Shown in pieces: positions 17,698 through 27,380 of a stretch of DNA of 64,000 bases. This DNA comes from Acidaminococcus fermentans (GTDB lineage Bacteria > Bacillota > Negativicutes > Acidaminococcales > Acidaminococcaceae). A program made the translations under genes and the position numbers. Where the stretch lies: positions 186,001 to 250,000 of the forward strand of contig NZ_VULN01000001.1 of assembly GCF_009696675.1 (NCBI RefSeq), given 5' to 3'. The first letter of the stretch is position 1. Each line of letters starts with the position of its first letter. Below the pieces are notes generated by a model that did not search any database, was not told where the DNA came from, and saw only the letters and a list, made by a program, of their open reading frames with translations.

Positions 17698-17856
17698 TTG
17701 CTTCTCCTCCTCAAAAAGATTCTGTAGGGACCCTTCTCCGCGAAAAGGAAAATTCCTTCCTGAGTGGAAAAATCGGGTGGTGAATGGACATTTCTCGTCT
17801 TGCATTCCTCCCCCATCTTCGTTACACTGGTACCATAAACAATCGAGGTGACAATT

Positions 17857-19191
17857 TTGGAACGGGATTATCTGGTTACGGACCGGCCCATGAAGGCCCT
17901 TTTTGTTTTTTCCCTCCCCATGATTCTGGGGAACTTCTTCCAACAGCTGTACAACACCGTGGATTCCGCCATTGTGGGGCGGTATGTGGGCGAACAGGCC
18001 CTGGCGGCAGTGGGGGCATCCTATGCCCTGACCACCGTGTTCATCAGCATCGCCATCGGCGGGGGCCTGGGAGCCTCAGTGCTGGTGAGCCGGTTTTTCG
18101 GAGCCCATGCCTATGACCGGATGAAAGAATCCATTTATACGGCATTTGTGGCCTTTCTGGTGCTCAGCACCGTGCTGGGGGCTTTCGGGTATGTTTCCAG
18201 CCGGCAGATCATGGCCTGGCTGAAGACCCCGGCAGAATCCCTTGCCATGGCGGATGTGTACCTGCAGATCTATTTTCTGGGGCTGCCCTTCCTCTTTATG
18301 TACAATATCATCTCCGCCACCTTCAACGCCCTGGGGAAATCCCGGTACCCCCTGGTGTTCCTGATCTTTTCCTCCCTGCTCAACGTGGGCCTGGACATCT
18401 ACATGGTCCGGAACCTGGGCTGGGGGGTGGCGGGGGCTGCCTGGGCCACCCTGATTTCCCAGGGGATCTCGGCGGTGCTGTCCTATGGCGTGTTCCTCCG
18501 GCTGATCCGGCCCCTGGGACAGGCCCCCCGGTATTTCAGCCTGGACCTGTTCCGGAAAATGGGCTCCATTGCCCTCCCCTCCATCCTCCAGCAGTCCATC
18601 GTATCCATCGGCATGATGCTGGTCCAGAGCGTGGTGAACAGTTTCGGGGCGGCGGCCCTGGCGGGATTCTCCGCGGCCATGCGGATCCAGTACTGCTGCA
18701 CCGTGCCCATGAGCGCCATCGGCAACGCCATGAGTCCCTACACCGGCCAGAACCTGGGAGCAGGACGGAAAGAACGGGTGATCGAAGGGTACCACAGCGC
18801 CAACAAGCTGGTGGTCCTCTATGCCCTGGTGATCCTGGTGGTGCTGGAAGGGTGGAACGAACCCATTATCCGGTTCTTCCTGGGGGACAAAGCCTCCCCC
18901 ACCGCCCTGGCCACCGGCACCTCCTTTTTGCAGTTCGTTGGGTTCTTCATCAGCCTCATCGGGTTCAAAATGGCAGTGGACGGAGTGCTCCGGGGAGCCG
19001 GGGACATGAAGCTGTTCACCCTGGCCAACCTGACCAACCTGGCCCTTCGGGTGGTGATTTCCGTAACCCTGGCCCCCCTGTTCGGCATCCAGATGGTATG
19101 GATGGCAGAACCGGCAGGCTGGGCCGCCAACTGGGCCATTTCCTATTACGAGTACCGGACGGGAAAGTGGGAAGGGAAGGTGAAGGTGTGA
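17857..19191 (+). CDS. MATE-family multidrug/Na+ efflux protein
   Basis: The 444-aa polytopic membrane protein has two homologous halves of six segments. Each begins with the MATE signature: FSLPMILGNFFQQLYNTVDSA near residue 18 and IALPSILQQSIVSIGMM near 240. The TTG start at 17857 is preferred since GAGGTG sits 6-7 nt upstream; the GTG at 17848 is inside that site. It is divergent from comEA and monocistronic, with a terminator overlapping its stop. Substrate is unknown. Confidence 0.9.
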   Translation: MERDYLVTDRPMKALFVFSLPMILGNFFQQLYNTVDSAIVGRYVGEQALAAVGASYALTTVFISIAIGGGLGASVLVSRFFGAHAYDRMKESIYTAFVAFLVLSTVLGAFGYVSSRQIMAWLKTPAESLAMADVYLQIYFLGLPFLFMYNIISATFNALGKSRYPLVFLIFSSLLNVGLDIYMVRNLGWGVAGAAWATLISQGISAVLSYGVFLRLIRPLGQAPRYFSLDLFRKMGSIALPSILQQSIVSIGMMLVQSVVNSFGAAALAGFSAAMRIQYCCTVPMSAIGNAMSPYTGQNLGAGRKERVIEGYHSANKLVVLYALVILVVLEGWNEPIIRFFLGDKASPTALATGTSFLQFVGFFISLIGFKMAVDGVLRGAGDMKLFTLANLTNLALRVVISVTLAPLFGIQMVWMAEPAGWAANWAISYYEYRTGKWEGKVKV

Positions 19192-19220
19192 AAAAAGCCG
19201 CCCCTGAGGGTGGCTTTTTT
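19191..19220 (+). terminator. MATE gene terminator
   Basis: An AAAAAAGCCGCCC / GGGTGGCTTTTTT stem with one G-T pair starts on the last base of the stop codon and ends in six T. Confidence 0.85.
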
Positions 19221-19581
19221 GTCAACGGTCAGCGGCCGGTGGAAGCCGGATGCCTGGCATCCGGCTTTGAACGTTTTTGCCCTCTGGGCGGCCGGGACGG
19301 GCGTGCCTGCGGCAAGCCCCTACGCCGTTGGGGTCAGCGGATCACCACGGAAAATCCGGGAAACGGGATTGTCGGGGAATCCGTTTCCGGGACCGTTGTT
19401 ATCCACTCCGATCCCAGCCAGGCGACCCTTCGATGAAAACCGTTGTTCCCCCATCCTCCGACCCTGACGCCGTAGGGGCGCGCCGCAGGCACGCCCATCC
19501 CGGCCGCCGGTTTTCTCCATTCAAAAAGGACCTGGACAAAAATCCAGGTCCTTTCCTTTGGCCATTGACCCTTGGCCCGCG
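19221..19581. repeat. Family A intergenic repeat, copy 4, full symmetric module
   Basis: This is the clearest A copy. It starts with heptads GTCAACG and GTCAGCG (19221-19234) and the hairpin GCCGGATGCC / GGCATCCGGC. The left arm CCCCTACGCCGTTGGGGTC (19317-19335) faces the right arm CTGACGCCGTAGGGGCG (19464-19480). A central GGAAACGG / CCGTTTCC pair lies between them. A GGACCTGGA / TCCAGGTCC hairpin (19527-19552) and heptads (19561-19581) follow. No gene lies in 19192-19604. Confidence 0.85.
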
Positions 19582-19604
19582 ACCAGCCTGCCTCCGGCAG
19601 GTCT

Positions 19605-20108
19605 TTATTTCTTCGGTGCGGCTTCGGGATGGTTCTTTAAATAGGTGTCGTTCTGGGCGATTACGTCCAGGAACACCAGGGGTTCTTTCTTTTCGTTCCG
19701 CAGGCCGTGGGACTGACCGGGACGGGCGATGGTCACATCCCCTGCCTTCACCACCGTTTCCTTGCCGGTGCCGTCGGTGAAGATCCCTTCGCCGGATACG
19801 ATGATATAGGCGTCTTCATTGAAACCGTGTTTGTGGCAGCCGATGGAGGAACCTTTTTTCAGGGTCAGGTAGCAGATTTCCTTGATGGCAGAATCCGGGG
19901 CGGCCTTGTCCCGGGCAAAGGCGAATTTCCCGTAGGCAGTGCCCTTCCCTTTGGCTACATCCTGTTTGTCAAAGGTGAACAGATCGCCTTTGTGGTACAC
20001 CTGTTCATCGGGTTTGAAAGGAGAATCCGGGGATCCGGCGGCAAACACCGTACCGCCCATAAGGGTGGCACCCAGAGTCAGCAGCAAAGCCAGTTTTTTC
20101 AGTTTCAT
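19605..20108 (-). CDS. Secreted cupin-domain protein
   Basis: The 167-aa product has a classic signal peptide (MKLKK, hydrophobic core to about residue 20, likely cut after VFA). A single cupin-2 barrel follows, with metal-binding style residues in GCHKHGFNEDAY near residues 92-103 and PGQSH near 135. It is probably exported to the periplasm. The substrate is not evident. An AGGAGGGG site precedes the ATG, and it has its own promoter (20149-20177). Confidence 0.85.
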   Translation of the reverse strand: MKLKKLALLLTLGATLMGGTVFAAGSPDSPFKPDEQVYHKGDLFTFDKQDVAKGKGTAYGKFAFARDKAAPDSAIKEICYLTLKKGSSIGCHKHGFNEDAYIIVSGEGIFTDGTGKETVVKAGDVTIARPGQSHGLRNEKKEPLVFLDVIAQNDTYLKNHPEAAPKK

Positions 20109-20148
20109 GAAAACCCCTCCTCATAAAATTCAAAATAATTGCATATTT

Positions 20149-20177
20149 ATTGTAGCACTTTGTCCGGTCAGCGGCAA
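20149..20177 (-). promoter_or_regulatory. Promoter of the cupin gene
   Basis: On the minus strand TTGCCG (20172-20177) and TACAAT (20149-20154) are 17 bp apart. The spacer and -35 lie in the edge of the heptad tract belonging to A copy 5. Confidence 0.6.
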
Positions 20178-20515
20178 TGGGTAACGGTAAAGGGGCAGCG
20201 GCCGGTGGAAGCCGGATGCCCGGCATCCGGCTTTGAACGTTTTTGCCCTCTGGGCGGCCGGGACGGGCTCGCCTGCGGCAAGCCCCTACAGCGTTTGGGG
20301 TCAGGGGATCATCACGGCGATCCGGGGATCCCAGCCAGGTGACCCTTCGATGAAAACCGTTGTTCCCCCACCCTCCGACCCTGACGCCGTAGGGGCGGGC
20401 CCCAGGCACGCCCATCCCGGCCGCCGGTTTTCTCCATGCAAAAAGGACCTGGACAAAAATCCAGGTCCTTTCCTTCGTCTGCTGACCGCTGACGGTGCTG
20501 CTGCCAGAGCAGCCG
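20166..20515. repeat. Family A intergenic repeat, copy 5
   Basis: Heptad-like sequence (from GTCAGCG at 20167) leads to the GCCGGATGCC hairpin, the A body and a GGACCTGGA / TCCAGGTCC hairpin nearly identical to that of copy 4. Heptads CTGCTGA and CCGCTGA (20479-20492) follow. A GGTGC-GCTGC / GCAGC-GCACC hairpin (20493-20518) then abuts the aminopeptidase stop. Unlike the other copies, its left side is a promoter region, not a gene end. No gene lies in 20109-20519. Confidence 0.8.
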
Positions 20516-20519
20516 CACC

Positions 20520-21893
20520 TCACTTGCTCTCAAAAAACGCCTTGTACGCTCGGTAGGTTTCGTAGGTATCGGCTTTGCTCAGCAGGTCGTAGGGGGAATG
20601 CATGCTGAGCATGGCGGTGCCGCAGTCCACCACTTCGCAGCCCCAGTCCGCCAGCATGTAGGCGATGGTGCCGCCCCCGCCCTGGTCCACTTTCCCCAGT
20701 TCCCCAATCTGCCAGGCCACCCCGGCGTCGTTGAAAATGGTCCGGATTTTCTGGATGAACTCGCTGTTGGCGTCGTTGCTGCCGCCCTTGCCCCGGGCCC
20801 CTGTGTATTTGGTAAGGGCCACCCCGTAGCCCAACAGGGCCGAGTTGTCCTTTTCCGTCACTTCCGGGAACATGGGATCCAGGCAACTGTTCACGTCCCC
20901 GGAGAGCATTTCGCTGTTTTCCATGGTTTCGTAGAAGTCCAGCAGGGTGCCCCGGTTCTGCAGGGCCAGCAGCTTCATGACAAACTTGGCGAAATAGGAG
21001 GACTGCATGCCGGTGTTCCCGTAGGACCCGATTTCTTCCTTGTCCGCAAACAGGGCCGCCTGGGTCTTTTCCCCGGCCCGGGCGTCCAGGATGGCTTCCA
21101 GGTTGGCGTAGGAGCACACCCGGTCGTCCTGGCCGTACCCGGCGATGAGGGACCGGTCAAAGCCCACATCCCGGCTTTTCAGGGCGGGCACCAGTTCCAG
21201 TTCCGCTGTGGTGAAGTCCTCTTCCTCCACCCCGTAGGTTTCCTTCAACAGGTCCATCAGGGCGTCCTTCACTTTTTTATCCTTGTCCGTATGAGTGCCG
21301 ATCACCGCCTGGAGCTGTTCCCCGGTGACCCCTTCCGCCAGGGTCTTCTTCATCTGGTCCTGGGCCATGTGGATCAAAAGGTCCGTAATGTAGAACACCG
21401 GATCCTTTTCGTCCATGCCGATGTTCACTTCGATTTTCTTCCCTTCTTTGGTGTGGATCACCCCCACCAGGGCCAGAGGGATACAGGGCCACTGATACTT
21501 TTTGATGCCCCCGTAGTAATGGGTCCGGAAGTACACCACCCCATCCTGTTCGTGGACCGGGTTCCCTTTCAGGTCCAGCCGGGGAGAATCGATGTGGGAG
21601 CCTACGATCTTCAGCCCCTCATGGACCGGTTCCTTCCCGATCACCGCCAGGATGCAGGCCTTGCCCTTCTGGTTCCAGTACACCTTGTCCCCGGGTTTCA
21701 GGGTTTCCGCTTCATACAGGGGCTTGAACCCGGCGGCTTCCGCCTGTGCCAGGATCTCCTTTACAGCCAGCCGTTCGGACCGGGCCTTGTCCAGGAAGGC
21801 TTTGTACCGTTCCCCGTAGGCCAGAGTCTCTTTCCGTTCTTTTTCATCCATCCGCGCCCAGGCGGATTCTTTTCTGCTGTAGGGTTCCTTCAT
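20520..21893 (-). CDS. M18-family aminopeptidase
   Basis: This zinc aminopeptidase releases N-terminal residues from peptides, fitting an amino-acid fermenter. The ATG at 21893 follows GGAGG by about 9 nt, giving 457 aa. Metal and catalytic blocks of the family are visible: VGSHIDSPRLDL near residue 90, FADKEEIGSYGNTGMQS near 285, and TAMLSMHSPYDLL close to the C-terminus. A GTKYTGARGKGGSNDA-like region lies near 370. It is cytoplasmic, with no signal peptide, and is followed by hairpin-heptad-hairpin sequence. Confidence 0.93.
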   Translation of the reverse strand: MKEPYSRKESAWARMDEKERKETLAYGERYKAFLDKARSERLAVKEILAQAEAAGFKPLYEAETLKPGDKVYWNQKGKACILAVIGKEPVHEGLKIVGSHIDSPRLDLKGNPVHEQDGVVYFRTHYYGGIKKYQWPCIPLALVGVIHTKEGKKIEVNIGMDEKDPVFYITDLLIHMAQDQMKKTLAEGVTGEQLQAVIGTHTDKDKKVKDALMDLLKETYGVEEEDFTTAELELVPALKSRDVGFDRSLIAGYGQDDRVCSYANLEAILDARAGEKTQAALFADKEEIGSYGNTGMQSSYFAKFVMKLLALQNRGTLLDFYETMENSEMLSGDVNSCLDPMFPEVTEKDNSALLGYGVALTKYTGARGKGGSNDANSEFIQKIRTIFNDAGVAWQIGELGKVDQGGGGTIAYMLADWGCEVVDCGTAMLSMHSPYDLLSKADTYETYRAYKAFFESK

Positions 21894-21950
21894 ATTGAAA
21901 AACCTCCATTCATTCACTGTACTGTGCCCAGTATACCATATTTTCCCCGG

Positions 21951-23060
21951 TTACAGGCTTTCCTTTGTTTTCAGGATCCGGTACAAAGACCGGTCCACCT
22001 GGTCCTTTGGCAGCTTTCCTTCCCGGATGGCCGCAGCAATGGCCTTATGGACCTTCCGGATGGATTCCGGGTCGTGGCACACCATCACCTGGTCCGCCCC
22101 GGCCCCCAGGGCACGCACCGCCGCTTCTTCCAGGGGCCAGGACCCTGCTATGGCCCCCATGGTCAAATCATCGGTCATAATGATCCCGTCGAAATGGAGC
22201 CGGTTCCGGAGCAGATCCCCCATGACCTTCTGGGACAGGGAGGCGGGCCAGTCCGGATCCAGGGCCGGATAGTCCACATGGGTCACCATCATGGCGAACC
22301 GGGGTTCCGGGAACTTTTCCAGGGCCTCCCGGAAAGGCAGCAGGTCTTCCCGCTCCAGGGTTTCCCGGCTGGCGGAGACGGTGACCCGGCCTTTGTGGGT
22401 GTCTTCCTGTCCTTTCCCCAATCCGGGGAAGTGCTTCACACAGGCCATGAGATGGACCTGTTGGTATCCGGCCAGGGCCCTTTCCACAAATTTGGCGGCG
22501 GTGGCAGGATGCTTGCTGTAGCTGCGGCCGGCCCCGCTGCCCACGTCCGCCACCGGGGCCAGGTTCAGGTTGATCCCCAGCTGCTTCAGCTGACGGCCGG
22601 TTTCCGCTGCCCATTTCTGTGCCATATCCGGGTTCCCGGTGGCCCCGATGGCAGCCTGGGAAGGAGGTGCCGGCAGGGTATCCTTCATCCGGGCCACCTG
22701 TCCCCCCTCTTCGTCCAGGCCGATGAACAGGGGTATATCCCCGGACAGGTCCTGGAGCCGGCCGGTCAGGGCCTTTACCTGGGCCGGATTTTCCATGTTC
22801 CGGTCAAACAGGATCACCCCACCGTAGGGATGGTCCTTCATTTCCTGCTGGAAGGCTTCCGAAGGGGTCCGGCCCTCCAGACCCACCAGCATCAATTGCC
22901 CGGCCTTTTCTTCCGGAGTCATGGCGGCGATTTTTTCGGTGATGGGGTCCGGCTTCGCCAGTTGGCCGCTCCCCGGCCCTTCAGGAAGACGGGGCCGCCG
23001 CATCATCCCCCCAAAAGCCACCAGGAAAATACAGAGTATACAAAACCAGAGTTTTTTCAT
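21951..23060 (-). CDS. Glycoside hydrolase family 3, NagZ-like beta-N-acetylhexosaminidase
   Basis: NagZ-type enzymes remove GlcNAc from muropeptides or glycans. The 369-aa protein starts with a hydrophobic segment (MKKLWFCILCIFLVAFGG), so it is exported or membrane-anchored. The GH3 domain follows with DEEGGQVARM near residue 117, KHFPGLGKGQEDTHKG near 207 (the NagZ catalytic loop) and the nucleophile Asp in IIMTDDLTMGA near 292. The gene lies between the butyrate operon terminator and the aminopeptidase gene, 57 nt from the latter. Confidence 0.9.
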   Translation of the reverse strand: MKKLWFCILCIFLVAFGGMMRRPRLPEGPGSGQLAKPDPITEKIAAMTPEEKAGQLMLVGLEGRTPSEAFQQEMKDHPYGGVILFDRNMENPAQVKALTGRLQDLSGDIPLFIGLDEEGGQVARMKDTLPAPPSQAAIGATGNPDMAQKWAAETGRQLKQLGINLNLAPVADVGSGAGRSYSKHPATAAKFVERALAGYQQVHLMACVKHFPGLGKGQEDTHKGRVTVSASRETLEREDLLPFREALEKFPEPRFAMMVTHVDYPALDPDWPASLSQKVMGDLLRNRLHFDGIIMTDDLTMGAIAGSWPLEEAAVRALGAGADQVMVCHDPESIRKVHKAIAAAIREGKLPKDQVDRSLYRILKTKESL

Positions 23061-23075
23061 TTTCTTCCCTCACAA

Positions 23076-23158
23076 CAAAAAGAACCCGTCTGCAAAGGCG
23101 GGTTCTTTCCTTCGGCCGCTGACTGTGGACAGCTGACCGTTGACAGGCTGCGCAGCAG
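23076..23158 (-). terminator. Butyrate operon 3' module: hairpin, heptads, terminator
   Basis: Directly after the crt stop come a GGCTGC / GCAGCC hairpin, four heptads sharing GTC at a 7-bp pitch (23117-23144), and a strong hairpin AAAGAACCCG / CGGGTTCTTT with T-run (23076-23109). This is the compact form of the module, without an A or B body. Confidence 0.8.
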
Positions 23159-23160
23159 CC

Positions 23161-23949
23161 TTATTTGTTCATAAACACCGGTTTCCGTTTTTCCAGGAAC
23201 GCCTTCATGCCTTCCTTCTGGTCCAAGGTGGCGAAGCAGGTCCCGAAGACCTGGGCTTCGTAGCTGAGACCGGAATCCAGGTCCATGGAAAGGCCCCGGT
23301 TGATGGCATCCTTGGCACTGGCAATGGCAATGGGAGCCTTTTTCATGATCTTCCGGCACACTTCTTCGCAGGTGGGGATCAACTGATCCGGTTCCACCAC
23401 CCGGTTCACCAGGCCGATCCGATGGGCTTCTTCCGCATCCACCATAGCCCCGGTGTAGATCATTTCCTTGGCATAGCCTTTGCCGATGAGCCGGGCCAGG
23501 CGCTGGGAACCCCCGAACCCGGGGATGATCCCGTAGTTCACTTCCGGCTGGCCGAACTTGGCGGTAGTGGAAGCGAAACGGAAATCGCAGGCCAGGGCCA
23601 GTTCGCAGCCCCCGCCCAGGGCATAGCCGTTGACGGCGGCCACAGCCACCACCGGCAGTTTTTCAATGGCATCGAACACATCATGGCCCAGGTTGGAGAA
23701 ATCTCTCCCTTCCACGGCAGTCATGATGCTCATGGCCTTCAGGTCAGCCCCGGCCACAAAGGCCTTTTCTCCGGCGCCCCGGATGATGACAGCCTTCACC
23801 GCCGGATCCGTGGCCAGTTTCCCGAAGCAGTCCTTCATTTCCACCAGGGTGGGGGTATCCAGGGCGTTCAGGTATTTGGGACGGTTCACGGTAACCGTAG
23901 TCACCCCGTCGTCCGCAATTTCCACCAGCAGATTTTTGTAGTCATACAT
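23161..23949 (-). CDS. crt: Enoyl-CoA hydratase (crotonase)
   Basis: Crotonase hydrates crotonyl-CoA to 3-hydroxybutyryl-CoA, or the reverse in butyrate synthesis. The 262-aa protein has the family length, an oxyanion-hole block RGAGEKAFVAGADLK near residue 58, and the signature ALGGGCELALACDFRFA near residue 108. Both acidic catalytic positions (E in GGCELAL and E in FGQPEVNYG) are present. It is the distal gene of thl-bcd-hbd-crt, 21 nt after hbd. Confidence 0.93.
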   Translation of the reverse strand: MYDYKNLLVEIADDGVTTVTVNRPKYLNALDTPTLVEMKDCFGKLATDPAVKAVIIRGAGEKAFVAGADLKAMSIMTAVEGRDFSNLGHDVFDAIEKLPVVAVAAVNGYALGGGCELALACDFRFASTTAKFGQPEVNYGIIPGFGGSQRLARLIGKGYAKEMIYTGAMVDAEEAHRIGLVNRVVEPDQLIPTCEEVCRKIMKKAPIAIASAKDAINRGLSMDLDSGLSYEAQVFGTCFATLDQKEGMKAFLEKRKPVFMNK

Positions 23950-23970
23950 GGTTTGACACCACCATTCAGC

Positions 23971-24828
23971 TTATTTGTTGTAGTCGTAGAAGCCCTTGCC
24001 GGTCTTCCGGCCCAGATAGCCGGCTTCCACCATCTTTCTCAGGAGAGGAGCCGGACGGTATTTGGGATCCCCAAAGCCCTTGTACAGCACTTCCATAATG
24101 GCCAGGACCGTATCGTTGCCGATCAGGTCGGACAGAGCCAGAGGCCCCATGGGATGGTTGAAGCCCAGTTTGGCCACAGCATCGATATCTTCAGCGCTGG
24201 CAACCCCTTCGCTGAGGGTGAAGATGGCTTCGTTGATCATGGGGATCATGATCCGGTTGCCCACGAACCCGGGAGCATCGTTGACCTTTACAGGGGTCTT
24301 GTCCAGGGCTTTGGCCAGTTCGTACACCTTCTGGAAGGTTTCTTCAGAGGTGCCCAGGCCCTTGGTCACTTCCACCAGCTTCATCACAGGAGCCGGGTTG
24401 AAGAAGTGCATGCCGATGAATTTGTCCGGACGGGAAGTGCCGGCAGCCAGCATGGTAATGGAAACGGAAGAGGTGTTGCTGGCGATGATGGCGTCTTTGG
24501 GCATCTTTTCGTCCAGTTCCTTGAAGATGCTTTGTTTGATCTTGATGTTTTCCGTAGCGGCTTCGATGGCCAGATGCACATCGCAGGCTTCGGGAGTCAG
24601 ATCCACAACCCCGTGGATCCGGGCCATGGTGGCTTTTTTGTCATCTTCGGTGATCCGGCCTTTGGCCACGCTGTGGTCCAGGCTCTTTTCGATCTTGGCA
24701 ATGCCCCGGTCAACGAATTCCTGTTTGATGTCCCGGAGGGTCACTTCCACACCATGTGCAGCCATGACCTGTGCAATGCCGCTGCCCATCTGGCCAGCGC
24801 CGATAACCATAACTTTCTGCAGTTCCAT
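23971..24828 (-). CDS. hbd: 3-hydroxybutyryl-CoA dehydrogenase
   Basis: The enzyme interconverts acetoacetyl-CoA and 3-hydroxybutyryl-CoA with NAD(P)H. The 285-aa protein has the N-terminal Rossmann motif [14 protein letters not shown]. The catalytic block [16 protein letters not shown] lies near residue 138, and the C-terminal helical domain contains [17 protein letters not shown] and ends [11 protein letters not shown]. It is separated from bcd by about 134 nt that contain hairpins but no gene. Confidence 0.94.
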   Translation of the reverse strand: MELQKVMVIGAGQMGSGIAQVMAAHGVEVTLRDIKQEFVDRGIAKIEKSLDHSVAKGRITEDDKKATMARIHGVVDLTPEACDVHLAIEAATENIKIKQSIFKELDEKMPKDAIIASNTSSVSITMLAAGTSRPDKFIGMHFFNPAPVMKLVEVTKGLGTSEETFQKVYELAKALDKTPVKVNDAPGFVGNRIMIPMINEAIFTLSEGVASAEDIDAVAKLGFNHPMGPLALSDLIGNDTVLAIMEVLYKGFGDPKYRPAPLLRKMVEAGYLGRKTGKGFYDYNK

Positions 24829-24869
24829 AACAAAAAATCTCCTTTACGTTGGTATAGTGAGAAATCCTG

Positions 24870-24940
24870 CATCCACAGAAGGACTTCTCGGAAATTCCTT
24901 CTGTGCAAAGGAAGGGCTGGCAAAAAACCAGCCCTCCTCA
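24870..24940 (-). other. Intercistronic hairpins between bcd and hbd
   Basis: The 24829-24962 gap holds two inverted repeats: CACAGAAGGA / TCCTTCTGTG around 24875-24905 and AGGGCTGG / CCAGCCCT around 24912-24937. Neither is followed by a clear T-run on the coding strand. They are more likely to be RNA processing or stability elements than terminators. Confidence 0.5.
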
Positions 24941-24962
24941 TGGTCCTTCTTTTCAGAAGGGA

Positions 24963-26114
24963 TTATTTTTTCTTGTCTTTCAGCAGGGCACGGGAGGTTA
25001 CGATCCGCATAACCTGGTTGGTGCCTTCGTAGATCTGGGTGATCTTGGCGTTCCGCATGTACCGTTCTGCAGGGTAGTCCACGGTGTAGCCGTAGCCGCC
25101 GAAGATCTGTACAGCGTCGGTGGTCACTTCCATGGCCACGTCGGAGGCGAAGCACTTGGCCATGGCGGCAGCTTCGGAATAAGGTTTGCCTTCGTTCTTC
25201 AGCATGGCGGCATGGTATACCAGATACCGGGCAGCTTCGATCTTGGTGGCCATGTCAGCCATCATGAACTGGAGAGCCTGGAATTTGGAAATGGGCCGGC
25301 CGAACTGTTCCCGTTCCTTGGAATATTTCACGGCAGCAGCCAGGGCGCCTTCAGCAATACCCAGGGCCTGAGCAGCTACGCCGATACGGCCGCCGTCCAG
25401 GGTTTCCATGGCGATCTTGAAGCCTTCCCCTTCTTTGCCCAGCAGGTTTTCTTTGGGGACTTCGCAGTCTTCAAAGATCAGTTCTGCAGTGATGGAGGTG
25501 TGGCCGCCCATTTTGTCTTCGATCTTGCCGAAGCGGAAGCCGGGCATGCCCTTTTCCAGGATGAAGGCGGAAATGCCGTGTACACCCTGGCTCTTGTCGG
25601 TCATGGCGAATACCACATAGGTATCAGCTTCTTTGCCGTTGGTGATGAAGATCTTGGAGCCGTTCAGGATGTATTTGTCGCCTTTCAGCACAGCCGTGGT
25701 CTGCTGAGCGGAAGCATCGGTCCCGGCGGAAGGTTCGGTCAGGCCGAAAGCCCCTACATGGGTGCCTTCTGCAATGGGAGCCAGGTATTTTTGTTTCTGT
25801 TCTTCGGTACCGAACATGTAGATCGGGGTAGCGCACAGGGAAACGTTGGCACTCAGGGTGATGCCGGTGCCGTCATCCACCTTGGACAGTTCTTCCACAG
25901 CCAGGATGTAGCTCAGTACGTCCAGGCCCATGCCGCCGTATTCTTCCGGGAAGCAGATGCCGCAGAAACCGGCTTCGCCCATCTTGTCGATAAGCTTCCG
26001 ATCCCAGATATGGTTCTTGTCTCTTTCTTCAACGGTAGGAGCCAGGAATTTTTGAGCAAATTCCGCAGCCATGTCCTTAATCATCTGTTGGTCTTCAGTC
26101 AGGTTGAAATCCAT
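24963..26114 (-). CDS. bcd: Butyryl-CoA dehydrogenase (acyl-CoA dehydrogenase family)
   Basis: This FAD enzyme reduces crotonyl-CoA to butyryl-CoA. In A. fermentans the Bcd/Etf complex is a known electron-bifurcating system. The 383-aa protein shows the family blocks GAFGLTEPSAGTDASA near residue 130, ITNG, GGRIGVAAQALGIAEGA near 245, and the catalytic glutamate in QIYEGTNQVMRI near residue 367. An AAGAGGT site lies upstream. The etfA/etfB partners are not in this operon and must be encoded elsewhere. Confidence 0.93.
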   Translation of the reverse strand: MDFNLTEDQQMIKDMAAEFAQKFLAPTVEERDKNHIWDRKLIDKMGEAGFCGICFPEEYGGMGLDVLSYILAVEELSKVDDGTGITLSANVSLCATPIYMFGTEEQKQKYLAPIAEGTHVGAFGLTEPSAGTDASAQQTTAVLKGDKYILNGSKIFITNGKEADTYVVFAMTDKSQGVHGISAFILEKGMPGFRFGKIEDKMGGHTSITAELIFEDCEVPKENLLGKEGEGFKIAMETLDGGRIGVAAQALGIAEGALAAAVKYSKEREQFGRPISKFQALQFMMADMATKIEAARYLVYHAAMLKNEGKPYSEAAAMAKCFASDVAMEVTTDAVQIFGGYGYTVDYPAERYMRNAKITQIYEGTNQVMRIVTSRALLKDKKK

Positions 26115-26192
26115 AGTATTTGTACCTCTTTCCTTTTGAATGATAGATGATGAAAGGGAACCCTGCTCAGGAAGCAGCGCTCCCTGAACTTC

Positions 26193-27374
26193 TTAGAGCA
26201 TTTCCACAACCGTGGCAGTGCCCATGCCGCCGCCGATGCACAGGGTGGCCAGGCCCAGTTTCTTGTTTCTGTGTTTCAGGGCATACAGCAGGGTGACCAG
26301 GATACGGGCCCCGGATGCACCGATGGGGTGACCCAGGGCGATGGCGCCGCCGTTTACGTTGGTCTTGTCCCAATCCAGCTGGAGTTCACGGCCTACTTCC
26401 ACCGTCTGGGCTGCGAAAGCTTCGTTGGCTTCCACCAGATCCATGTCTTTCACTTCCAGACCGGCTTTGGCCAGGGCCTTCCGGCTGGCAGGAATGGGCC
26501 CGATGCCCATGATGGCAGGATCCACACCGGCAGAAGCGTAGGAAACGATCTTGGCCATGGGCTTCAGACCCAGTTCCTTGGCTTTGTCAGCGGTCATCAG
26601 TACCAGAGCGGCAGCCCCGTCGTTCAGGCCGGAAGCGTTGCCGGCGGTAACAGTGCCGCCCTTCTTGAAGGCCGGGCGCAGTTTGGCCAGGACTTCCATG
26701 GTGGTTCCTTCTCTGGGGAATTCATCGGTATCGAAGACTTTTTCGCCTTTTTTGGTTTTAATGGTCACAGGGACGATTTCTTCCTTGAAAGCGCCGCTCT
26801 TGATGGCTTCGATGGCTCTTGCCTGGCTGCGGGCGGCCACTTCATCCTGGTCTTCCCGGGTAACGCCGAATTTTTCAGCCACGTTTTCAGAGGTGATGCC
26901 CATGTGGTAGTCGTTGAACGCATCCCACAGGCCGTCCCGGATCATCACGTCGATCATTTTCTGGTCGCCCATTTTCAGGCCCCAGCGGGATTTCCCGGGA
27001 ATGGTAAAGGGAGCGTTGGACATGCTTTCCATACCGCCGGCCACTACAATGTCGTTGTCCCCGGCCAGGATGGACTGGGCACCCAGTTCCACGCATTTCA
27101 GACCGGAACCGCAGACTTTGTTCACGGTGAAGGCAGGGACTTCCACCGGCATGCCAGCGAAGATGGCGGCCTGACGGGCAGGGTTCTGGCCCAGGCCGGC
27201 CTGGAGCACGTTCCCCATAATCACTTCATCCACCATTTCCGGTTTCACGCCGGCTCTCTGCAGGGCTTCCTTGATGACAATGGCGCCCATCTGAGGAGCG
27301 GACAGCGGGGTCAGGCTTCCGCCGAACTTACCGATAGCCGTTCTTACAGCACTTACAATGACAACTTCACGCAT
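26193..27374 (-). CDS. thlA: Acetyl-CoA C-acetyltransferase (thiolase)
   Basis: Thiolase condenses two acetyl-CoA to acetoacetyl-CoA, the first step of the acetyl-CoA branch to butyrate. The 393-aa protein (ATG at 27374 with AAGGGATGG upstream; a TTG two codons earlier is possible) has the acyl-binding cysteine in [12 protein letters not shown] near residue 88. The C-terminal thiolase blocks [19 protein letters not shown] and CIGGGMGTA are also present. It is the first gene of the leftward thl-bcd-hbd-crt group. Confidence 0.94.
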   Translation of the reverse strand: MREVVIVSAVRTAIGKFGGSLTPLSAPQMGAIVIKEALQRAGVKPEMVDEVIMGNVLQAGLGQNPARQAAIFAGMPVEVPAFTVNKVCGSGLKCVELGAQSILAGDNDIVVAGGMESMSNAPFTIPGKSRWGLKMGDQKMIDVMIRDGLWDAFNDYHMGITSENVAEKFGVTREDQDEVAARSQARAIEAIKSGAFKEEIVPVTIKTKKGEKVFDTDEFPREGTTMEVLAKLRPAFKKGGTVTAGNASGLNDGAAALVLMTADKAKELGLKPMAKIVSYASAGVDPAIMGIGPIPASRKALAKAGLEVKDMDLVEANEAFAAQTVEVGRELQLDWDKTNVNGGAIALGHPIGASGARILVTLLYALKHRNKKLGLATLCIGGGMGTATVVEML

Positions 27375-27380
27375 TTTCAA

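Noticed and set aside
20598-23174. A long plus-strand open frame across the aminopeptidase and nagZ genes
   Set aside because: It runs antisense to two genes with clear catalytic motifs and ribosome sites, and has no such site or domain of its own. Similar antisense frames over glmU, ileS, the PFL gene and bcd are rejected for the same reason.
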